Source: an uncultured Ruminococcus sp. (GTDB lineage Bacteria > Bacillota > Clostridia > Oscillospirales > Acutalibacteraceae). From it: a stretch of DNA of 18,407 nt. Positions 14,099 to 18,407 of the stretch are shown in pieces. The notes under the pieces are model-generated. The model was not told where the DNA came from. It did not search any database and saw only the letters and a program-made list of their open reading frames with translations. The stretch covers positions 1-18,407 of the forward strand of contig CADCON010000133.1 of assembly GCA_902803035.1 (NCBI GenBank). The letters are read 5' to 3'. The position numbers and the translations under genes are program-made. How positions within the stretch are numbered: position 1 is the stretch's first letter; every line of letters starts with the position of its first letter.

Positions 14099-17000
14099 TG
14101 CTGTCCTCCTGCATGATTTCCAATGTCTCGTTCATACTCTTTTTGACAACCGGCCTTCCGCCGCATTTCTGCTCCTGCGAACACATAACGCGGTATTCGC
14201 AATACTCGCAGGCGTCGTAGGTACCCTTTGCCGGAAGCGCGCCGATCTCTCCGCGGTGCAACGCGTCGCCCATTTCACGGAGAAGGGAGCGGATATAGCC
14301 GCGAATGACGCTGAACTGCCGCGCGTCCGCCACATAAGTCGAGCCGGAACGGAAAGTGCTGCCGCCCTTCACGCCCGCATTGGATTGTTTGTCCACCTTT
14401 TTCTGCATTCCTATCTCCATGGCGTTGATCACATCGGCGTCATCGACAATCAAACCGTTGTTTTTCAGCATTTCCCTCTGCTCGTCATCCACGGAGGTCT
14501 TTCCGCGTTCACCGGAGATTTTTCTCATTGAGGCGGGAGAATAGATGACGCCGGCGGGGGAATAATTCCTGTCGCAAAGCTCATTATCGCAGATAATATC
14601 GAGATAAATCAGCATCTGCATATTCAGCCCCGAAAGAAGGTCGCTGAGAACGAATTCCTTCGCGCCGGTTTTATAGTCAACCACCCGGATGTATCTGACG
14701 TCATCCTTGCGATAGATATCCACACGGTCGATTTTACCGCTGACGCTCATGATGGTGCCGTCCGAAAGCGGAATCCGGAGAGGATGAATTTCATGACCGT
14801 CGATCGGCAGTTCAAACGCTTCGGGGCGGAAAAGGCTCTTGGCGAATTCTTCCGCAAGCTGTCTGATGAGAACCGAAAGAGAGTACGACAGCCTTCGGAA
14901 TAAGTAGATGAAACGGGCCGATTTCATATCGGCGCCGCCCATCGCTTCATCGAGATAACGTGTGAGATATTTCTCTGTCAGCCCGCTGAGATCCTCCTGT
15001 TCCGCAAGCATTCCCAGATCGTTCTCCTGAAGCATTTTTTCAAGCACATAATGCACCACGCTGCCGTATTCCAGCGGATCAAGCGCAGCCTTTCTCACGG
15101 GGGACGCCTTCATGCCGTACTGACAGAAATACCTGAATCTACAGCTGTAGAAGCACTCCGCTTTCGAAGCGGAAATATGAATATTCCTGCCAAAGAGAGC
15201 GGCGGCCGTTTCAGGGCTTTGCAGGGAAAGACGGCTTTGCGAAACCGCGGTACGATTGAGTGCGTCACGCACCACCTTGATCCTGTCCGCGTATTTCTCA
15301 CGGCGGGTAAAGCAGCTCGCAAGCGCGTCGGCAAACGGCGTGTGCCTGTTGACTGACGCCGCCGCCAGAAGGAACGCCGCTTCGTCATTTTCTATCATGT
15401 CAAGCGAAATCTCATCGCCCCGGCCGATCATTTTGCATTCGGGGACAATTCTTCGGATACCGGTGACTATTTCAGAACTGTAAAGCTGTTCGCCGTTACA
15501 TGATTGGCTGTAAGTAATGTAGAGTAAATCAGATGAGCAGGTGAGCGCGGAATACGCCAGAAGCTGTTCACTCAGCGCGGCACTGCTTGTATCGCCCGAG
15601 ACGGGCAACTTCAGCGAAATCAGCTGCTTTCTCTCGCTCTCCGTGAACACCCCTCCGGGTTCAGGCACAAGGGGAAAAACGCCTTCATTCGCGCCGATAA
15701 CAAAAACCGCTTTTATGTCGCCTGTGCGAATCCTGTCCGCCGAACCGAAGATCACTTCATCCATTCCCTGCGGAATCTCCCCCACATCGCAGAGTCCAAG
15801 CATCAGGGTGAGAAGATCGGAAAATTCGCGGAACGAAATGATAGATTCCCCCAGAATTCCGGCCAGCTCATCAAGGATATTCATGAGAAGATTCCAGACC
15901 TGCCCCTGCGCTTCGGCTTCCTGCGGCGTCAGTCTGGGGAGAATGCGCTCAATGCATTCGGCACATCCGGCGGATTCTATCAGATGGAATAGCGCGGCCG
16001 CCATGTCCTTCCCTGTGGATTGCTCCTGTCTGACGGTACTCTCAAATGTGTCAAGCAGATTAACTATACATACCTTGGTGGCGTTGATCTTTTCCAACGT
16101 CCTGTCTTCCGCGTCGTCGGAGCGATCCGAATAGCCGTAGGGCGACTGGGTGAAATCCTGTTTCCATTTCGCGTTTCCGCTGATATCCCAGACGAAGCAG
16201 TAATTCTCCAGCCGTGCCGTGTCAACCATGCTGACATCGCGCAGCATTCCGGTTTTCAGCCATTTCATGATATCCTCGCTCCGCCAGCGTCCATTGACGA
16301 TATCGAGTGCCGCCAGCACAAACCGGACAAGCGGCAGATCGGTTACCGCCGAACGCCGGTCACAGAAATAGGAAATTCCCTGTAATTCCAGCGCGCGGAG
16401 CATCTGGTTGCGGTAGTCCGATTCGCTGCGGCAGATGATAGCAAAATCCCTTCTCCGCATCCCTTTTTCCCGCAGCAGCCTGCGGATCTCGCGGGCGGTG
16501 AATTCGACCTCGTCGTATCGGTCGTCCGCCGCATAAAGGATGACGTCCTCCGTTTTCTGCGGAAAAGGCTCCACGCGTTCCGTGCGGAAAATCCCCGCTT
16601 CTACCCGGCGAAGCGCATCCGAATGAAATCTGTCGTGGCTTTCAAGCATCTTCCATTCCACGCTGCCGTCAAATCCGGTCAGCGCGTCGATGGTGTCATA
16701 CACCTGAGCGAAAAGGTCGCTGTCCCTGCCGGAACGAACCATTGCCGCCTTTGGTTCACAGCAGAGCGTTATCTCAAAGCAATCGCACTGGGCGATAATC
16801 TTTTCCAGAACCGCCAATTCCTGCCGGGTGAAGCCTGTAAAGCTGTCAGCAATTACAGTCATGCCCTCAAAAAAAGCAATGCTTTCGAGATTTTTCACAA
16901 GGCGTGTGAGGTCGTCAAGGGGATCGATCGAACCGATATTGGCAATTATCGCGTCATACGCGCCGTAAATCAGCGACAAGTCCTTCAGCTTCCGAGAAAG

Positions 17001-17444
17001 AATTTCGTCATCAGCGACGACGGCTGTCTGCTCCAGCATGGCGGTGGAAATGCCGCAGCTCTTGCATTCCGCGACAGCGGTCAGCATATCCGATATCAGA
17101 TCCTGCCGCTTCCTGCTTCCCGCGTAGATGGTCAGGTGATCCTGCACCTGCTTCATAGCGACGTTCATCACCGCCGCCCGCCCTGAACGATCCAGCCTTT
17201 TGCCGGCAATTCCTCCCGCTTCACGGGAAATGCTCCGCGCCAACCGTGTAAAGCTGAACACCTCCACATTGTCAGCGATGTCCGCCGGGAGCATCTGAAG
17301 CATAGCACGCTCGGTTTCAAACGAGAATTGTTCGGGAACCAGCAGCGCAGCCTTCTGACCGCCAAGCGCAAGCTCCGCCGCCCGCCTTCTGGCATAGGAC
17401 GTCTTGCCGCTGCCCGACGTCCCTATGATGAATCTGATGCTCAA
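14091..17444 (-). CDS. addB: ATP-dependent helicase/nuclease subunit B (AddB)
   Basis: 1,117 residues. AddB partners AddA, scans for the recombination hotspot and supplies the second nuclease. Visible: N-terminal P-loop GTSGSGKT (8-15); an inactive-helicase-like body; and a C-terminal RecB-type nuclease with His798, GKIDRVD (Asp906), VVDYKTG (Asp923, Lys925) and QMLIY (943-947). The iron-sulfur cluster ligands known from Bacillus AddB are matched by Cys768 (FYSCRF) and the C-terminal Cys1079, Cys1082 and Cys1088 (ACEYCEYRVMC). The start is TTG at 17444 with AGAGG 9 bases upstream; no better ATG exists near the P-loop. First gene of an addB-addA-udg unit with its own promoter. Confidence 0.96.
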   Translation of the reverse strand: MSIRFIIGTSGSGKTSYARRRAAELALGGQKAALLVPEQFSFETERAMLQMLPADIADNVEVFSFTRLARSISREAGGIAGKRLDRSGRAAVMNVAMKQVQDHLTIYAGSRKRQDLISDMLTAVAECKSCGISTAMLEQTAVVADDEILSRKLKDLSLIYGAYDAIIANIGSIDPLDDLTRLVKNLESIAFFEGMTVIADSFTGFTRQELAVLEKIIAQCDCFEITLCCEPKAAMVRSGRDSDLFAQVYDTIDALTGFDGSVEWKMLESHDRFHSDALRRVEAGIFRTERVEPFPQKTEDVILYAADDRYDEVEFTAREIRRLLREKGMRRRDFAIICRSESDYRNQMLRALELQGISYFCDRRSAVTDLPLVRFVLAALDIVNGRWRSEDIMKWLKTGMLRDVSMVDTARLENYCFVWDISGNAKWKQDFTQSPYGYSDRSDDAEDRTLEKINATKVCIVNLLDTFESTVRQEQSTGKDMAAALFHLIESAGCAECIERILPRLTPQEAEAQGQVWNLLMNILDELAGILGESIISFREFSDLLTLMLGLCDVGEIPQGMDEVIFGSADRIRTGDIKAVFVIGANEGVFPLVPEPGGVFTESERKQLISLKLPVSGDTSSAALSEQLLAYSALTCSSDLLYITYSQSCNGEQLYSSEIVTGIRRIVPECKMIGRGDEISLDMIENDEAAFLLAAASVNRHTPFADALASCFTRREKYADRIKVVRDALNRTAVSQSRLSLQSPETAAALFGRNIHISASKAECFYSCRFRYFCQYGMKASPVRKAALDPLEYGSVVHYVLEKMLQENDLGMLAEQEDLSGLTEKYLTRYLDEAMGGADMKSARFIYLFRRLSYSLSVLIRQLAEEFAKSLFRPEAFELPIDGHEIHPLRIPLSDGTIMSVSGKIDRVDIYRKDDVRYIRVVDYKTGAKEFVLSDLLSGLNMQMLIYLDIICDNELCDRNYSPAGVIYSPASMRKISGERGKTSVDDEQREMLKNNGLIVDDADVINAMEIGMQKKVDKQSNAGVKGGSTFRSGSTYVADARQFSVIRGYIRSLLREMGDALHRGEIGALPAKGTYDACEYCEYRVMCSQEQKCGGRPVVKKSMNETLEIMQEDSNE

Positions 17445-17476
17445 TCCTTCGCACCTCTTTTCTTCATAATGACTAT

Positions 17477-17505
17477 ATTATCGCACATTTCAATTGATTA
17501 TTCAA
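17477..17505 (-). promoter_or_regulatory. Sigma-A promoter of addB-addA-udg
   Basis: Minus strand: -35 TTGAAT (17500-17505), 17-base spacer, -10 GATAAT (17477-17482) with an extended TGC just upstream. It lies between the spoIIR stop and the addB start, leaving a leader of about 25 bases with the SD in it. The architecture closely resembles the promoter of the ClpP-like gene (same -35, same spacing, extended -10). Confidence 0.62.
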
Positions 17506-17528
17506 CCGTATTTTTTCTCTCAGTCCCT

Positions 17529-18134
17529 TTATTCGGACTTCCCCGCCAGATACCGCCTGAATTCCTCGTACAGTTCGACACATTTGAATTTTATCTCATA
17601 CTCGTCGCACTCCACAAGCTCCATCTGCTCGCGGGTCAGCACATCGTCCAGTGACGCGGCGTCCGAAGCGGGGGCCACACACAGCGGCGGAAACATAACG
17701 CACCACCAATTATGCCCCTTTCCTTCACCGATGATCACTTTCACCGCCTGATAATTTCCCGCCGGAAGCGTGACATTCCCATATGTCCGGGTGTTGAAAT
17801 AGCTTTCGTCCAGCGAAATGCTGACAGGATAGCGGAAGCCGCTCGCCCTGATGACTTCCTCCGCTTCTGAAGTAAGCATTTCCAGATTGTCCCTTGTCGC
17901 GGCAATTGCCTCTTCTTTTGTGCCGCATCCGGCATAAATCTCGCCGCTTACCTCCAATAGGCGGTCGCGCACCTTCAGCTTCAGTTCCTGATCCGCGCCG
18001 CTGTCCGAATTGGCTAGTACATGAAGCCGCAGGACGCTTTCCCTGATCTGACCGCATTCGGTTTCCAATGTACACATACTCAGTACAATTGAAAAAATCA
18101 GAGCAGCAAGAACGGATATCTCAATTCTTTTCAT
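17529..18134 (-). CDS. spoIIR: Stage II sporulation protein R
   Basis: 201 residues. SpoIIR is made in the forespore under sigma-F, exported to the intermembrane space, and there triggers the SpoIIGA protease to process pro-sigma-E in the mother cell. Support: an N-terminal signal/anchor segment (about residues 5-20, AALIFSIVLSM), then the family core IRESVLRLHVLANSDSGADQ (30-49), LKLKVRDRLL, LDESYFNTRTYGN, and LPAGNYQAVKVIIGEGKGHNWWCVMFPPLC, the most conserved block. Slightly shorter than the Bacillus protein (about 220). The ATG has GGAGG 10 bases upstream, and that SD lies in one arm of a perfect 12-bp inverted repeat. addB follows 84 bases downstream with its own promoter. Confidence 0.93.
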   Translation of the reverse strand: MKRIEISVLAALIFSIVLSMCTLETECGQIRESVLRLHVLANSDSGADQELKLKVRDRLLEVSGEIYAGCGTKEEAIAATRDNLEMLTSEAEEVIRASGFRYPVSISLDESYFNTRTYGNVTLPAGNYQAVKVIIGEGKGHNWWCVMFPPLCVAPASDAASLDDVLTREQMELVECDEYEIKFKCVELYEEFRRYLAGKSE

Positions 18135-18138
18135 ACAA

Positions 18139-18200
18139 CAATATCCTCCGATAACTAATTATCCGAACCGATTCGCAATAATTATTGACGGAGGATATTG
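18139..18200 (-). promoter_or_regulatory. Inverted repeat sequestering the spoIIR ribosome binding site
   Basis: CAATATCCTCCG (18139-18150) and CGGAGGATATTG (18189-18200) are perfect 12-bp complements separated by 38 bases. In the minus-strand mRNA the downstream arm contains the spoIIR SD (GGAGG, 18145-18149), so the stem would block ribosome binding. The loop holds a further perfect palindrome CAATAATTATTG (18176-18187). No U-run follows, so it is not an intrinsic terminator for ispE. Confidence 0.6.
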
Positions 18201-18229
18201 AATTATTCACACGAATGAATGAATTATGC
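18201..18229 (-). promoter_or_regulatory. Candidate sigma-F promoter of spoIIR
   Basis: Minus strand: -35 GCATA (18225-18229), fitting the sigma-F/G GYATA consensus at all five positions; 14-base spacer; -10 GTGAATAATT (18201-18210), which fits GGNNANAMTW except for T in place of the second G. The spacer is one base shorter than usual. The -35 overlaps the ispE stop codon, and the predicted start falls within the outer arm of the spoIIR inverted repeat. Confidence 0.45.
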
Positions 18230-18407
18230 AAGAATCTCGCAGCCGCAGCCGACCGCATGGGAAAGGAAGGTATTGCTGAATGTCTCAGAAAGTGTCAAGG
18301 CGGATTGCTTTGCACACTCCTCGCTGTCAAACAATCCGAAAACCGTGGTGCCGCTTCCGCTCATGCAGGCGCCAAGTGCGCCGCCCCGGAGCATTTCACC
18401 CTTAATG
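18224..18407 (-). CDS. ispE: 4-diphosphocytidyl-2-C-methyl-D-erythritol kinase, C-terminal fragment
   Basis: Partial: the last 60 codons and the stop (18224-18226) are present and the 5' end lies beyond the window. IspE phosphorylates CDP-methylerythritol in the non-mevalonate isoprenoid pathway. The visible segment carries the GHMP-kinase C-terminal motif GACMSGSGTTVFGLF, where the MSGSG loop and the FGLF strand are diagnostic for IspE, followed by an ordinary C-terminal helix and the ending CGCEILA. The stop is 89 bases before the spoIIR start, with no obvious terminator between, so read-through from ispE into spoIIR is possible. The reading frame is intact as far as it can be seen. Confidence 0.88.
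   Translation of the reverse strand, partial: IKGEMLRGGALGACMSGSGTTVFGLFDSEECAKQSALTLSETFSNTFLSHAVGCGCEILA

Noticed and set aside
18147..18200. spoIIR inverted repeat as an ispE terminator
   Set aside because: The loop is 38 bases and the stem is followed by TTGTTGTATG, not a U-tract, so it does not look like an intrinsic terminator.
18211..18222. Tandem GAAT repeats (three copies)
   Set aside because: Only 12 bases, falling between the promoter boxes upstream of spoIIR; too short to call a repeat element.
1..18407. Mobile elements, CRISPR arrays, tRNA/rRNA genes, defence or biosynthetic clusters
   Set aside because: No transposase, integrase, Cas, toxin-antitoxin or phage-like protein was recognised; no direct-repeat arrays or tRNA-like cloverleaf were seen. 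All large genes are conserved housekeeping, repair or sporulation genes.

Overview
The window reads as chromosomal DNA from an endospore-forming, anaerobic, moderately GC-rich member of the Clostridia (Firmicutes/Bacillota), plausibly Oscillospirales/Ruminococcaceae-like. The evidence is four sporulation genes (ylbJ, yqfC, yqfD, spoIIR), an AddAB recombination nuclease rather than RecBCD, a cobalamin-dependent methionine synthase whose reactivation domain is a separate gene, and typical Firmicute ribosome binding sites. Genus-level placement cannot be made by eye.

Layout, from left to right. Positions 1-1027: uppP (undecaprenyl-diphosphate phosphatase, minus strand) with a terminator at its 3' end. 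1112-1843: a ClpP/TepA-like serine protease, minus strand, with a good sigma-A promoter. 2028-2213: a two-helix 62-residue membrane protein of unknown function, followed by a textbook terminator. 2318-8252: a tightly packed minus-strand run, transcribed in the order ylbJ, small Cys protein, maf, metF, MetH-reactivation protein, metH. 8356-9836: yqfC-yqfD, plus strand, diverging from ylbJ and ending in a terminator that overlaps the yqfD stop codon. 9862-17444: minus-strand DNA-repair unit addB-addA-udg. 17529-18134: spoIIR, minus strand. 18224-18407: the 3' end of ispE, minus strand, cut by the window edge.

How the genes fit together. metF, metH and the reactivation protein make and use 5-methyl-tetrahydrofolate for methionine synthesis, with the corrinoid enzyme split over two genes. 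AddB, AddA and a family-4 uracil-DNA glycosylase form a repair unit. YlbJ, YqfC and YqfD are mother-cell sporulation proteins, while SpoIIR is the forespore signal that triggers sigma-E activation. UppP and IspE belong to isoprenoid and lipid-carrier metabolism.

Every intergenic gap is shorter than 300 bases. No rRNA, tRNA, CRISPR array, insertion sequence, prophage gene or riboswitch was recognised. I do not see a new multi-gene system. The most interesting signals are regulatory: a perfect 12-bp inverted repeat that would hide the spoIIR ribosome binding site, with a sigma-F-like promoter at its outer edge; and two very strong sigma-A-like promoters buried inside ylbJ and the small Cys-protein gene, which could free the maf-met genes from sporulation control. 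Two small uncharacterised proteins also deserve attention.
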